DNA from: an uncultured Sutterella sp.
GTDB lineage: Bacteria > Pseudomonadota > Gammaproteobacteria > Burkholderiales > Burkholderiaceae_F
Direction: 5' to 3'
Length of the DNA: 64,000 nt
Assembly: GCA_902463725.1 (NCBI GenBank)
Contig: CABQGK010000011.1
Span: forward strand, 1-64,000
Shown: positions 26,323-34,461 of the stretch, one piece after another
Layout: each line of letters begins with the position of its first letter
Numbering within the stretch: the first letter of the stretch is position 1
The notes under the pieces: model-generated
Told to the model about the DNA's origin: nothing
Seen by the model: only the letters and a program-made list of their open reading frames with translations
Database searches by the model: none
Made by a program: the position numbers and the translations under genes

Positions 26323-26769
26323 CTATTTCACCACGTCCACTAGCGCGTCATGCTCTGCTCCATGTCGGAGTAAAAGCCCTTCACCTTCTGTAGCCAATCC
26401 TGCACCCTCTGCGAGTAACTCTGAGCATCGGGCAAGTGCTTGACGGTCAGCTGTGGCGGTATCGGCTTTTGCTCGGGACTGTAAACGGGTGTTTGCGTTG
26501 CGCACCCGCTCAAGCTCAGCGCCACGATCACGAGCAAGATTATTTGCACGGTTAAGCTGGTCAAGTAAATCACCAGTGGCTTGAGATAGCTTTTCATTAT
26601 TTTCCCTCCTTGCGTTAGCGAGCGCTTCAAGCGCGGCACGGTCTTTAGCCCTAATCGTTTCTTCGAGCGTGTCGATGTGCCCATTAGCCGCCCACAGGCA
26701 TGCCGCGAGCACGGCAATAGCGGCGCGTAGTGCCCATAGCCGAATAGTTGAAAAAGATAAATTCAGCAT
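26323..26769 (-). CDS. Inner-membrane spanin subunit (Rz-like)
   Basis: The 148-residue protein has one N-terminal membrane helix (about 9-28) and a long charged coiled-coil rich in Ala, Glu and Arg, the layout of phage i-spanins. These disrupt the outer membrane at the end of lysis. The ATG at 26769 follows GGAG. An outer-membrane lipoprotein gene is nested inside in another frame, the classic Rz/Rz1 arrangement. Confidence 0.85.
   Translation of the reverse strand: MLNLSFSTIRLWALRAAIAVLAACLWAANGHIDTLEETIRAKDRAALEALANARRENNEKLSQATGDLLDQLNRANNLARDRGAELERVRNANTRLQSRAKADTATADRQALARCSELLAEGAGLATEGEGLLLRHGAEHDALVDVVK
26340..26597 (-). CDS. Outer-membrane spanin lipoprotein (Rz1-like), nested in the i-spanin gene
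   Basis: The 85-residue protein starts MKSYLKPLVIY with a hydrophobic stretch and the lipobox LSGC (Cys32). The mature part is short and Pro/Gln-rich. The ATG has a strong AGGAGG 8 bases upstream. It lies wholly within the Rz-like gene in a different frame and would bridge the periplasm with that partner. Confidence 0.88.
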   Translation of the reverse strand: MKSYLKPLVIYLTSLTVQIILLVIVALSLSGCATQTPVYSPEQKPIPPQLTVKHLPDAQSYSQRVQDWLQKVKGFYSDMEQSMTR

Positions 26770-26821
26770 TCTGTACTCCAAAAAAAATAGCCCAATGAAA
26801 CTTAATTCGTAGGGCTATATA

Positions 26822-26854
26822 TTGACAATTCTAGTTGTATTGTATATAATACAA
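26822..26854 (+). promoter_or_regulatory. hicA promoter with overlapping inverted-repeat operator
   Basis: TTGACA (26822-26827) and TATAAT (26845-26850) are both perfect, with a 17-bp spacer. TTGTATT (26835-26841)/AATACAA (26848-26854) form a perfect inverted repeat over the -10. This fits autorepression by HicB. Confidence 0.85.
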
Positions 26855-26881
26855 GTATGTTCAATAACTACAGGAGATCAA

Positions 26882-27055
26882 GTGAAAACCGCCGAGCTTA
26901 TCCGAATCCTAAGGAAAAGCGGCGCTACTTTAAAACGTCATGGGAGAAGTCATGATCTGTGGGAAAGAAACGGAATCCAAACCACAGTACCACGACACCC
27001 AAAAGTAAAAGACAGCACCGCTAAGTCAATTTTAAAGGATTTAGGTATCCGCTAA
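26882..27055 (+). CDS. hicA: HicA mRNA-interferase toxin
   Basis: HicA toxins have a double-stranded RNA-binding fold and cleave mRNA. The 57-residue protein has the catalytic histidine at position 24 in RHGRSHDLW, matching the usual place. The start is the GTG at 26882 behind AGGAG, not the ATG within the promoter. hicB follows after 48 bases that contain a CCCTC/GAGGG hairpin. The pair faces opposite to the surrounding late genes. Confidence 0.9.
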   Translation: MKTAELIRILRKSGATLKRHGRSHDLWERNGIQTTVPRHPKVKDSTAKSILKDLGIR

Positions 27056-27103
27056 CTAATCCCCCCTCTTCTGAGGGGGTGCGGTTTATCTCTTGAAACC
27101 ATT

Positions 27104-27547
27104 ATGAAATTATCTGACTACCTTGCATACCCGCTCACGATAACTAAAGGCAATGACTCAGGGTACACAATTACTATTGATGGCATTCCTGGCGCTATTA
27201 CTGAGTCGCCTGATGAAAATGGGATAGAGGAATGGGCGTTAGCGTGCTTTTTAGATTTTGCGGATTTTGCCTTCAGTAGGAATAGAAGTATTCCAGTTGC
27301 CCAAAAGGCAAAAAATGGGCAAAAAACACTCAATCTACCCGCTATTGTCGCCTTGAAAGTAATGCTCCAAAACGAGATGATCGCACAGGGAGTAACAAAA
27401 GCAGAATTGGCACGCCGAATTGGTGCATCTAATTCATCCGTAAGTCAGTCGCTTACGTTATACCGTAGCAATACTAAGTTAGATACGCTTTTTCTAGCCT
27501 TTCATGCGCTCGGGTTAACGCCAGATATTGTTATCAGCGCAACCTAG
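27104..27547 (+). CDS. hicB: HicB antitoxin
   Basis: The 147-residue protein has an N-terminal partially degraded RNase H-like HicB fold (YPLTITKGNDSGYTITIDGI) and a C-terminal helix-turn-helix (VTKAELARRIGASNSSVSQS, about 108-127). It should bind HicA and repress the operon through the repeat at 26835-26854. A terminator closes the unit. Confidence 0.9.
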   Translation: MKLSDYLAYPLTITKGNDSGYTITIDGIPGAITESPDENGIEEWALACFLDFADFAFSRNRSIPVAQKAKNGQKTLNLPAIVALKVMLQNEMIAQGVTKAELARRIGASNSSVSQSLTLYRSNTKLDTLFLAFHALGLTPDIVISAT

Positions 27548-27554
27548 CCTCACA

Positions 27555-27586
27555 CTCCCCGCCTGAGAAATAGGTGGGGATTTTTC
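27555..27586 (+). terminator. Intrinsic terminator after hicB
   Basis: The stem CCCCGCCT (27557-27564)/AGGTGGGG (27572-27579) is followed by ATTTTT. It insulates the cassette. Confidence 0.8.
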
Positions 27587-27604
27587 TACCGAAAAAGAAA
27601 TAGT

Positions 27605-27753
27605 CAACCATTAACTTCTAATGCTTGACCATTTGCGCGTGTAATGGTTGACCATTAGAAGGCGCGAAATCAGGGCGTTTGCGGGCGTAATAGTGAAATA
27701 TTTGACCATTAACTTCTAATGGTTGAGTATTTGAAGCGTAATGGTTGACCATT
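27605..27753. repeat. Two imperfect ~51-bp direct repeats
   Basis: Copies at 27605-27656 and 27703-27753 share CCATTAACTTCTAATG at one end and TAATGGTTGACCATT at the other. TAATGG/CCATTA also pair as inverted repeats. There are no spacer units as in CRISPR. Function is unknown; it is non-coding DNA of about 220 bases after hicB. Confidence 0.7.
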
Positions 27754-27825
27754 TGGTGGCGCATAGTGCTCATAGCTCAATCAAACTTGCTAGGGACAAT
27801 TTGTCCCTAGGTAGACCACTAATGC

Positions 27826-28014
27826 CTACCACCACTTGAACACGAAATTCGCAAACAGAATGAGCCCGAGCGCGATTGCTCCCGTCCCTCCTATCATGAT
27901 TGCCAGTAATGCCCACCATCGAAATATGCGCACTACAAACGGCAGGCTTTTGTCTTCCGTCATAAATATGCCTTTCCACGAGATCGTGGATAAGAAACTG
28001 GTTAGAATATCCAT
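27826..28014 (-). CDS. Small membrane protein, unknown
   Basis: The 62-residue protein has one strong membrane segment near the C-terminus (ALLAIMIGGTGAIALGLILF) flanked by Trp. The ATG at 28014 has AGGAGG close upstream; a start at MTEDKS would give 45 residues. An 8-bp hairpin (ACAGACGC/GCGTCTGT, 28025-28045) covers the ribosome-binding region. Its place beside the lysis genes would suit an auxiliary holin, but this is not shown. Confidence 0.5.
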   Translation of the reverse strand: MDILTSFLSTISWKGIFMTEDKSLPFVVRIFRWWALLAIMIGGTGAIALGLILFANFVFKWW

Positions 28015-28063
28015 AGACCTCCTAACAGACGCCAATAGCGTCTGTACCTCAGTGCTAAGGTCA

Positions 28064-28102
28064 ACAAAAAAGCCAGCCGAGATTGCCCTCTCAGCTGGCT
28101 TA
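28064..28102 (-). terminator. Intrinsic terminator downstream of the endolysin gene
   Basis: On the minus strand an 11-12-bp stem (arms 28070-28081 and 28090-28101, one G-U) is followed by six T. It lies about 80 bases after the endolysin stop and probably ends the late transcript there. Confidence 0.8.
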
Positions 28103-28149
28103 ACTTATAATTAGCCAATGAACAAATGATTTTGTATAAATCGCTTGAG

Positions 28150-28181
28150 CCCCATCCGATAAAAGTCGGGTGGGGTTTTTT
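28150..28181 (+). terminator. Plus-strand intrinsic terminator facing the late genes
   Basis: The stem CCCCATCCGA (28150-28159)/TCGGGTGGGG (28166-28175) is followed by six T. It would stop rightward transcription from the hicAB side before it runs into the endolysin gene. Confidence 0.75.
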
Positions 28182-28640
28182 CTACCTCAGGCATCGCGCT
28201 CGCTCTTCCTCACGCCTGTTCGCTAGCCCCGTTAACCGCTTCCCCTTGAAGTACGCCCAGCGCGGCAACTCTTCACACGCCCCTACGTAATCCCCTGCAT
28301 TCAACTTCTTCACCAACGTTGACGAACAAAACGCCGATCCTCCCACGTTGTACGCAAAGCTCACGTAGCTGTCGTACTCATTCTGCGTTAGCGGCACTCT
28401 CACACAACGCTTCACAGCTTCCTCTGCACGCGCAAGATCAGCCGCTAAGTACTCAAGCCCTGTTAGCGGGTTGATCTTCTGCCCAACCCTAAGATCAGCC
28501 CCAGTGTGCCCAAAACCAACAGTAGGCACATCGCCCGCCACTGGCACATAGACCGTCTCCGAATAACCCTCAAAGTTGGCAACAGCAAGCATGCCCGCTG
28601 CACTCAACGACAAAGCACCAATGGCGAGCCGTACTTTCAT
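28182..28640 (-). CDS. Endolysin, GH24 lysozyme with N-terminal signal-anchor
   Basis: The 152-residue protein hydrolyses peptidoglycan. The first ~20 residues (LAIGALSLSAAGMLAVA) are weakly hydrophobic and rich in Ala, Gly and Ser, like SAR endolysins such as phage 21 R. The catalytic Glu24 (NFEGYSE), the GDVPTVGFGHTG motif and a C-terminal RWAYFKGKRLTGLANRREEE follow the family. The usual Asp position is replaced by the PVAGDVPT variant. The ATG at 28640 overlaps the holin gene. Confidence 0.88.
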   Translation of the reverse strand: MKVRLAIGALSLSAAGMLAVANFEGYSETVYVPVAGDVPTVGFGHTGADLRVGQKINPLTGLEYLAADLARAEEAVKRCVRVPLTQNEYDSYVSFAYNVGGSAFCSSTLVKKLNAGDYVGACEELPRWAYFKGKRLTGLANRREEERARCLR

Positions 28641-28870
28641 TCTTTGTGCTCCTCTTTTCGTGCATCTTCGAGCACTTCCTTTCTCCAAGACCAAAGCTTG
28701 TAGGCGATGGACACCACCAAGCTCAAAGCGGTTAGTACATAGACGATGTCAGGAAAGCTATACCCCGCAATTGTCAACACGCTCACTGTTCCTCCTGCTA
28801 CTGCTGGCGCGGTTTTCGTCATCGTCGCCCCTTCAATTGTTTCTTTTGCAATTTCAACTTTGTTCATCAT
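28637..28870 (-). CDS. Putative holin
   Basis: The 77-residue protein has a central hydrophobic stretch (about 26-60, one or two helices) and a highly charged C-terminal tail, typical of small phage holins. GGAGG precedes the tandem ATGs. The end overlaps the endolysin start by 4 bases, supporting translational coupling and the holin call. Confidence 0.75.
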   Translation of the reverse strand: MMNKVEIAKETIEGATMTKTAPAVAGGTVSVLTIAGYSFPDIVYVLTALSLVVSIAYKLWSWRKEVLEDARKEEHKE

Positions 28871-28894
28871 GCGCCTCCGAAGGACTCTTCACTG

Positions 28895-29356
28895 TCAATC
28901 AAAAACCGCACTATCAAGCAAAAAGCTAACGGTGTACCCATCCACAAACAAATGGTTCGGGACTTTTTCGAACTCAAGCTCAGCTCTGCTACCACTTAAG
29001 TTGGCTGGGTTCGTTCTTTTCACCTCAACTCCACGTCCGTCTACCCTTAGGTAAGTAACTAACTGCATATACACCTGACCAAAATGAGGGTATGAAGCGT
29101 TGAAGTAAGCGTATGTTTTGCCGCCATGGTCGGGGATTAATATCGCCTCGTCAAAGTTTGTGATATCGCTTTCGAGCATGCGATACATATTCAAATTGCC
29201 ACTCCCTCTTACATCTATGGCTTTTATTTGGCCATCAACTAGGGTATATGGCCCCTCCTCGGGGTTCTCAGGGTTTTGCTCGAGGGTGAAAGTAACGAGT
29301 GCCTTAAATACTTCCCCGCTCGCACCCGTCCGTACTAGCAAAGGTTTGTTAAGCAT
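28895..29356 (-). CDS. Prophage protein of unknown function downstream of the tail fibres
   Basis: This 153-residue protein was not recognised. It is beta-rich looking, with no membrane segment. It overlaps the tail-fibre assembly gene by 8 bases and precedes the lysis cassette, so a structural or host-range role near the fibre tip is possible but unproven. Confidence 0.55.
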   Translation of the reverse strand: MLNKPLLVRTGASGEVFKALVTFTLEQNPENPEEGPYTLVDGQIKAIDVRGSGNLNMYRMLESDITNFDEAILIPDHGGKTYAYFNASYPHFGQVYMQLVTYLRVDGRGVEVKRTNPANLSGSRAELEFEKVPNHLFVDGYTVSFLLDSAVFD

Positions 29357-29714
29357 CTTTCAGTACCTCAGGGATTTCAGGCCAAGTGACTGCCTCAGGA
29401 AAACTTTCCTGTTCGGTAATGTCGCGTAGCGCAGTGCGATAGGCTTTCACAGCCTCCAGTCCTTCCGCCGTCGATGGGTAGTCAGACATCATGTAATAGT
29501 CCGTCGCTCGCAGAAGCGCATCTCGACGCCGTCGAACAATAGCCGCCAACTCAGTTGTGTCAGGCACAATATCCCGCTCAGACACGGTAACGCCAAGGGC
29601 ATTGAGTAGTTCGTCAGACACGTTGTCTGAAAAGACCACATACGGCATTGCCGCTCTTAGCGCACTGAGCGCGGGGTATTCTTTTCCTTTAAATGTGTAG
29701 ATCTTTTCTTTCAT
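29349..29714 (-). CDS. Tail-fibre assembly-like protein
   Basis: The 121-residue protein ends with the pattern AYRTALRDITEQESFPEAV and WPEIPEVL, common in small proteins encoded behind phage tail fibres. These are usually assembly chaperones. Its place 3 bases after the fibre gene supports this. Confidence 0.7.
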   Translation of the reverse strand: MKEKIYTFKGKEYPALSALRAAMPYVVFSDNVSDELLNALGVTVSERDIVPDTTELAAIVRRRRDALLRATDYYMMSDYPSTAEGLEAVKAYRTALRDITEQESFPEAVTWPEIPEVLKDA

Positions 29715-29717
29715 AAC

Positions 29718-31586
29718 TTAAAACACGTAGGTGCTATCAAATACACTCAAAATCACGCGCCCGCCGATAAAGTGCGCAACGAGCACAAGGGTGTTACCTT
29801 TGTCCCCCCATGAGGGAGCGCTACCGCGATTCGCCCATACCGCGTTCTCAATCTTCAGTATGGTTTTCTCGGTTGCCGTCAAAGCGATCACCTTGACATC
29901 AGACTGAGTAACGTCACCAGCCTTAAAGTTCAAATAGACAAACCCTGACGTTTTAATGACCGTTGTGGATTGCGTGGAAATTTGCACGTAGTATCGGTAT
30001 CGGTATTCGTCAGGATCAGGGGTGTTTATAGGCCGCGGGTCTTCAGGCTCGTCGCCATCACCAAAAGGATCGTTAATCGTAGGAACGGTAGACCCCGTTA
30101 GTGTTACTTCAAGTGCTGTCTCATAGCCCGATAGCGTCCCGCGGTTGCTCGCGGCCAATTCCGAGAATGTAGGCTTGGTCGATAGCTCGGAGTACGCAAC
30201 CGCATCCTTCAAAGCCAGTGCGCCTAATCCCAAGTTCGTACGCGCCGCCGCGGTATCCGTCAAGTCAGAGAGATTCTTCGATGCGTAGAGCACGCCCGTA
30301 GGAGTGGCGCTTGCAAGTTCGTCCTTCGTCGCGTACGTGGCTGCAACATCAACACTCTTGGCATACGGATTGAGCGCCGCAGTCAACTCATCATCGTGAA
30401 CCAAATCATCAGGTAGCGTTACCTTGAGCTGGCTCTTCTGCTCTTCCGTCAAGTCGTCCCAACGGAGCGGATCGCCCTTGTCTCCCTTCTCACCTTTGTC
30501 ACCCTTCAAGCCTTGCGGACCGCGTAGCGCTTCCAGTTGCTCAGGCGTAAAGTCCGTGTAGACAAAGGGATCTCCCTTGTCGCCTTTTTCGCCACGATCG
30601 CCTTTTGCGCCACGATCGCCCTTATCACCTTTTTCGCCCTTGTCGCCCGTCAGTCCACGCGGCAGTTTGAATGCCCACTGCAGACCGTCCCCTAAGCGGT
30701 TGAGCGTCACGGTCGGTAGCGAATCAGGCGTCATCATCGTTACGGTTGCAGATGGATTGTTGAGCGTATTAACCGTGCTTTCAATCTCATCAAGCGACGC
30801 ATCAATAGACTTGCGGGTTTCGGTCACCGTGTTGTCAACTTCTGCCTTAACCGCCTGCGTTGCTGAGAGCGTGTTAGCCGCAGATGCCGCACTGGCACTG
30901 GCGCTCTTGGCGCTTTCGCTTGCGTTGGTTTCACTTGCCTTCGCATTGGTCTCACTCGTTTTGGCCGCGGCAGCAGAGTTACTCGCACTGTCTGCAAAGC
31001 TGGCCGCATCACGCAAAGAGGCCGCAGCATTGACCTCACTCGTCTTGGCTGCTGTAGCGCTACCTGATGCTGACTGCGCAAAGTTTGCCGAGCTTGCCGC
31101 CGACTGCGCCGACTGCGTAGCAGCGCCCGACGCGGCATCTCGCATCTCTTCCATTGACGTGATGAGTGCGCTCGTTTTATTGAAGGAGTCTTGCGCAGAG
31201 GTTGCACTTGCTTTGGCTGCATTCTCACTAGCTAACGCAGCAGAGGCAGATGCAGCGGCTGCACTCTGTAAGTCGCTTGCAGAATTTGCTTTAGCCGTGG
31301 CCGTATTAGCCGCATTCACTGCCGTGGTCTTTAGCTCATCAATTGCCGCCTTGTAGGCTACGTAGAAATCAGCTAGCTGGTGGTCGTTATCGTCAGACGG
31401 CGTGATGTTCATCACGGCTAGCAGATTAGTATTCTCCTGGCAAAACATGTGCACCCACCACGCGCCGAGACGTGTGGCGCCTTTACCCGTTACGGGGTCT
31501 CCGTTACTCGGATAGCCGACAGACGGATTTGTAGGGCGCTCTGGTGGCGTCTGAGATGCGTCCGCGTAAAACGAATTAAATTTCAT
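29718..31586 (-). CDS. Tail fibre with coiled-coil and collagen-like repeats
   Basis: The 622-residue protein has an N-terminal baseplate-attachment domain (about 1-80) similar to that of the next fibre gene. A long Ala/Ser-rich coiled-coil (about 85-260) and collagen-like Gly-X-Y runs (GDKGEKGDKGDRGAKGDRG and a second block, about 325-390) follow, then a C-terminal receptor-binding region. Such trimers contact the host surface. The repeats are a likely site of length variation. Confidence 0.88.
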   Translation of the reverse strand: MKFNSFYADASQTPPERPTNPSVGYPSNGDPVTGKGATRLGAWWVHMFCQENTNLLAVMNITPSDDNDHQLADFYVAYKAAIDELKTTAVNAANTATAKANSASDLQSAAAASASAALASENAAKASATSAQDSFNKTSALITSMEEMRDAASGAATQSAQSAASSANFAQSASGSATAAKTSEVNAAASLRDAASFADSASNSAAAAKTSETNAKASETNASESAKSASASAASAANTLSATQAVKAEVDNTVTETRKSIDASLDEIESTVNTLNNPSATVTMMTPDSLPTVTLNRLGDGLQWAFKLPRGLTGDKGEKGDKGDRGAKGDRGEKGDKGDPFVYTDFTPEQLEALRGPQGLKGDKGEKGDKGDPLRWDDLTEEQKSQLKVTLPDDLVHDDELTAALNPYAKSVDVAATYATKDELASATPTGVLYASKNLSDLTDTAAARTNLGLGALALKDAVAYSELSTKPTFSELAASNRGTLSGYETALEVTLTGSTVPTINDPFGDGDEPEDPRPINTPDPDEYRYRYYVQISTQSTTVIKTSGFVYLNFKAGDVTQSDVKVIALTATEKTILKIENAVWANRGSAPSWGDKGNTLVLVAHFIGGRVILSVFDSTYVF

Positions 31587-31596
31587 CCTTTACTCC

Positions 31597-32373
31597 TTAC
31601 ACATGAATGCACACTAGTGTTTTGATGGCAGCAGGCTGCACCGTCGTAACGTCATCTTTGTAAATGGGGCTAGTGCGAGAGGCATCAATGAAAATCTCTA
31701 TTGCACCGTCCCAACTGCCGCGCCGAGTGCCGTCAAAACCACCGTTTCGAACGACAATCACCGGGCCGTTATTACTCGCTCTTGTGGTGAAGTCGCTGAA
31801 GTTACCAATGCGTCCCTTGATGTTTGGCAGTGCTGGCTCGATGAGCTCACCAATGCCCGTCATACTTCCTTCAAAGACGCGACCACGCACGTCGGGCACA
31901 TTGAATGTGGTTGAACCGTCGCCCGCGCCGTGTTTTGTTCCAATGGTCGCAAAGAGTGCGGCATAGGCCACACGTGATAGCGCACGGCCGTCGCACGGAA
32001 TCCACTTATCTGAGGGTGGGGCGTCAAGGTCAAAAAAGCCATAAGTGCCCGCGCTAATGCCGTCGCTTGCTACTTCAGTCTTTATTTGCTCAATCGCCTC
32101 ATCTAATGCCGCTTCTGCCGCACTCACTCGCGCTTCAATACGCGCCGCAATGGCTCGACTGAGTTGGTCATACTCATTGCCTGCGGGGTCAATCCCTGCC
32201 GCAACAATTGCATTACGGATTTCTTCCGTGACGGCATGAAACCAATGCGATCCTGGAATAGTGGCCAATTGCCCTGATGTAGCACTGCCGTCTGTTGGAT
32301 AGCCTTTAGAGGTTTCCGCAGACGGCATGGCTGGCGCCGTCTGCACTGCGTTAGCTAGGTAGATTCTGTCCAT
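31597..32373 (-). CDS. Tail fibre/collar protein
   Basis: The 258-residue protein shares its N-terminal motif (GYPTDG, PGSHWFH, N-x-x-V/I-x-x-x-GIDP) with the long fibre. It contains a phage tail collar domain (IPCDGRALSRVAYAALFATIG with STTFNVPDVRGRV). It probably forms part of the fibre network at the baseplate. Confidence 0.85.
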   Translation of the reverse strand: MDRIYLANAVQTAPAMPSAETSKGYPTDGSATSGQLATIPGSHWFHAVTEEIRNAIVAAGIDPAGNEYDQLSRAIAARIEARVSAAEAALDEAIEQIKTEVASDGISAGTYGFFDLDAPPSDKWIPCDGRALSRVAYAALFATIGTKHGAGDGSTTFNVPDVRGRVFEGSMTGIGELIEPALPNIKGRIGNFSDFTTRASNNGPVIVVRNGGFDGTRRGSWDGAIEIFIDASRTSPIYKDDVTTVQPAAIKTLVCIHV

Positions 32374-32384
32374 TTTTCTTCAAC

Positions 32385-33011
32385 CTATTCCGATAAATAA
32401 CCAATTCGCAAATCAACGTGTGCTGGTGCGTAACGTCTCAGCAGGCACTCGACAATCTTGTCTCCCCACCATGAGAGCGGATCATTGACGCCGCTTAGCG
32501 TGTCAAAGTAGTAGACCTTGCCTGAGTGCCCCGTATAGATGCTCACTAGCATGGTGTGATGGATGTTGTCGTTATCAATAAGCAAGTCCATCAGCGTCGA
32601 CGTTACGCGCCACGGCCGATACTCTTCAATCCTGATCCTGTAGCCATAGCTCTCTGCTAGCTCAATGAAGAACCTGAAGGTCTGCCCGCCAACCGTCGTG
32701 ACCTTATGTACAAGCGCTTGACGTAGCATCTGGGCTGTGAGTTTGTTTGCGAGCAACTCGCCCCAAAGCGCAAGACATTCATCAGGCACCCCCCATTGCG
32801 TGAGCCATTCTTGAAAAGTCTCAACACAAAAGCGCGGGTCTGCTTCTCGGATGAGTGCATCAATGCGAGCGTCTGCGCGCTGAAACTCCATCGCCCAGCA
32901 CTCAACCATGATGCCCATCACGCTTGCTACGTCATCACGCGACCACGCTAGCCCATGCGGTAGTAGCGCTCTAATCTGCGCCGAGTATTCGCCTTGCGTG
33001 ACTACTGCCAT
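32385..33011 (-). CDS. Baseplate/fibre-connecting protein, Mu gp48-like
   Basis: The 208-residue protein matches the YmfQ/DUF2313 group: an N-terminal SAQIRALLPHGLAWSRD and a conserved RFCVETFQEWLTQWGVP segment. In Mu this gene follows the gpJ-like baseplate gene, as here, and the ends overlap by 10 bases. Confidence 0.85.
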   Translation of the reverse strand: MAVVTQGEYSAQIRALLPHGLAWSRDDVASVMGIMVECWAMEFQRADARIDALIREADPRFCVETFQEWLTQWGVPDECLALWGELLANKLTAQMLRQALVHKVTTVGGQTFRFFIELAESYGYRIRIEEYRPWRVTSTLMDLLIDNDNIHHTMLVSIYTGHSGKVYYFDTLSGVNDPLSWWGDKIVECLLRRYAPAHVDLRIGYLSE

Positions 33012-34036
33012 GTGATAGCCCCCACAATTGGAAGAATGCCCACATCAGGCTTGATGTCTTCAGCGGGCTCAACAAGCACGTGATTCACTTCCCCTGTTGC
33101 CCCCGATATCGCCGCACGGATATGCGAGAGGTAAAGCACTCGCCCAGGCACTGCCTCACGCTGAAATAGCTCTACGAGTGCCTCTTTAATTCGCGCCTTA
33201 ACTGTTTCATTGTCAGGCTCAAGGTCTTTAATCGTGAAATTGATCGTTTGCGTTTTCGGCGCATACACCGCAACACGCGCCGTCACGGGTCTGACACTAT
33301 CGATGTAATCCTGAACCGTCTGCCGCATGGTGTCTGTTGGCACAATGTTTTCTAGCCCGTCACAGACAAAGCGAATAACGACACTGCCCGTACCTTCTTC
33401 ACGCGGGTACACCCAAGCACGCGTTACGCCACTCACTTCCAGTGCCCACGCCTCATAGTCCTGCGCCGTGCCCGCATGCGGCCGCTCGCGCACGCGCGCC
33501 AAGAGTCGTGAGCGCAGTGCGTCATCGGTCTCTTCTTCCACGCCGCCGCTAATTTCTCCCGCCGTGGCCGTTGACTTCACGCCAGCAATCGGAGAGATAA
33601 GCGTGAGCGTCTCGCCCGCGGCTAGGTTGCCTGCAGAACCTGCAATCAACGCCTCAACTGTGGCTGCGCTCTCTGCGACGGCTGATGTGGTCTTGTACTG
33701 CGTACCAAGCTGAGACTGCAAAAGCGTGCCTACTGGCACCTCAACGGCACTGCCCGAGAAGGAAAACGTTACCGTGCCATGAGCCTTAGCAGCCGCCTTG
33801 CGCAGTACGCCATAGAGACTGCCCCAGTGGTCAAGGTAATTGCCTTCTGCGGTATCGAAAAAGAGCTGACGCGAGATGTATTCAGCGTAGCCGTGCAGTG
33901 AGTGAGACACTGCCGCCATTACCATGGCATAGACCTTGGCATTAGAGCGCCGTAACTGTGGCGTAGAGAGGCGGGATTCAATATCCGCAGTCACTCGTTT
34001 GATAATCGTTTCAAGTGTCGGTCGTTCAAATGGCAT
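33002..34036 (-). CDS. Baseplate protein J (Mu gp47-like)
   Basis: The 344-residue protein is a baseplate wedge component. It shows the family patterns AEGNYLDHWGSLYGV and EVSGVTRAWVYPREEGTGSV. It starts MPFERPTLETIIKRV and sits between gp46-like and gp48-like genes. Confidence 0.92.
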   Translation of the reverse strand: MPFERPTLETIIKRVTADIESRLSTPQLRRSNAKVYAMVMAAVSHSLHGYAEYISRQLFFDTAEGNYLDHWGSLYGVLRKAAAKAHGTVTFSFSGSAVEVPVGTLLQSQLGTQYKTTSAVAESAATVEALIAGSAGNLAAGETLTLISPIAGVKSTATAGEISGGVEEETDDALRSRLLARVRERPHAGTAQDYEAWALEVSGVTRAWVYPREEGTGSVVIRFVCDGLENIVPTDTMRQTVQDYIDSVRPVTARVAVYAPKTQTINFTIKDLEPDNETVKARIKEALVELFQREAVPGRVLYLSHIRAAISGATGEVNHVLVEPAEDIKPDVGILPIVGAITWQ

Positions 34037-34039
34037 TTT

Positions 34040-34450
34040 TTACCCCCATACGCTTTGAAAGCGCAAATTCAGTTGAGACTTATCGGGCTTGGTGATGGTT
34101 ACCGAAAGATCAAGGCGGTTAAGCGCGCCACGTTCTGCCGTGACGTCGACCGCGCTCGCAATCCTGTCTTTGATCAGCCACTCAAGCGCCTCTTCTGCGT
34201 ACTCTTTTGCCGTCACGATCGTCTCGTCTGTGAGCTTTGCGCGCATCAATAGCCAAAGCTTTGAGCCAATCACGTCACCGCGCTCTTCAGCAAAGTTGTC
34301 TCCCCACCAGCCATACTTCGAGCGGCCGCTGAGCTCATCCGTGTCTGCTGCGCGCTGCCACGTGAAGAGACTGATTTCGACAGCACGTGCCAAGTCCTCA
34401 TCGAGAAAGTCAGACAGTGTGGCCTCGCGCCCATTAATGAACACTTCCAT
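34040..34450 (-). CDS. Baseplate protein, Mu gp46-like (gpW/gp25 type)
   Basis: The 136-residue protein contains YGWWGDNFAEERGDVIGSKLW, a hallmark region of Mu gp46 relatives shortened here at its first residue, and ends with a beta-rich part. It belongs to the baseplate wedge and lies 3 bases upstream of the gpJ-like gene. Confidence 0.88.
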   Translation of the reverse strand: MEVFINGREATLSDFLDEDLARAVEISLFTWQRAADTDELSGRSKYGWWGDNFAEERGDVIGSKLWLLMRAKLTDETIVTAKEYAEEALEWLIKDRIASAVDVTAERGALNRLDLSVTITKPDKSQLNLRFQSVWG

Positions 34451-34461
34451 CTCTAACCTCC

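Noticed and set aside
27605..27753. Repeats after hicB considered as CRISPR or IS ends
   Set aside because: There are only two imperfect units, no transposase and no spacers of constant length.
30577..31356. Open plus-strand frame opposite the tail fibre
   Set aside because: It arises from the repetitive Ala/Ser and Gly-X-Y codons of the fibre gene and shows only low-complexity sequence.
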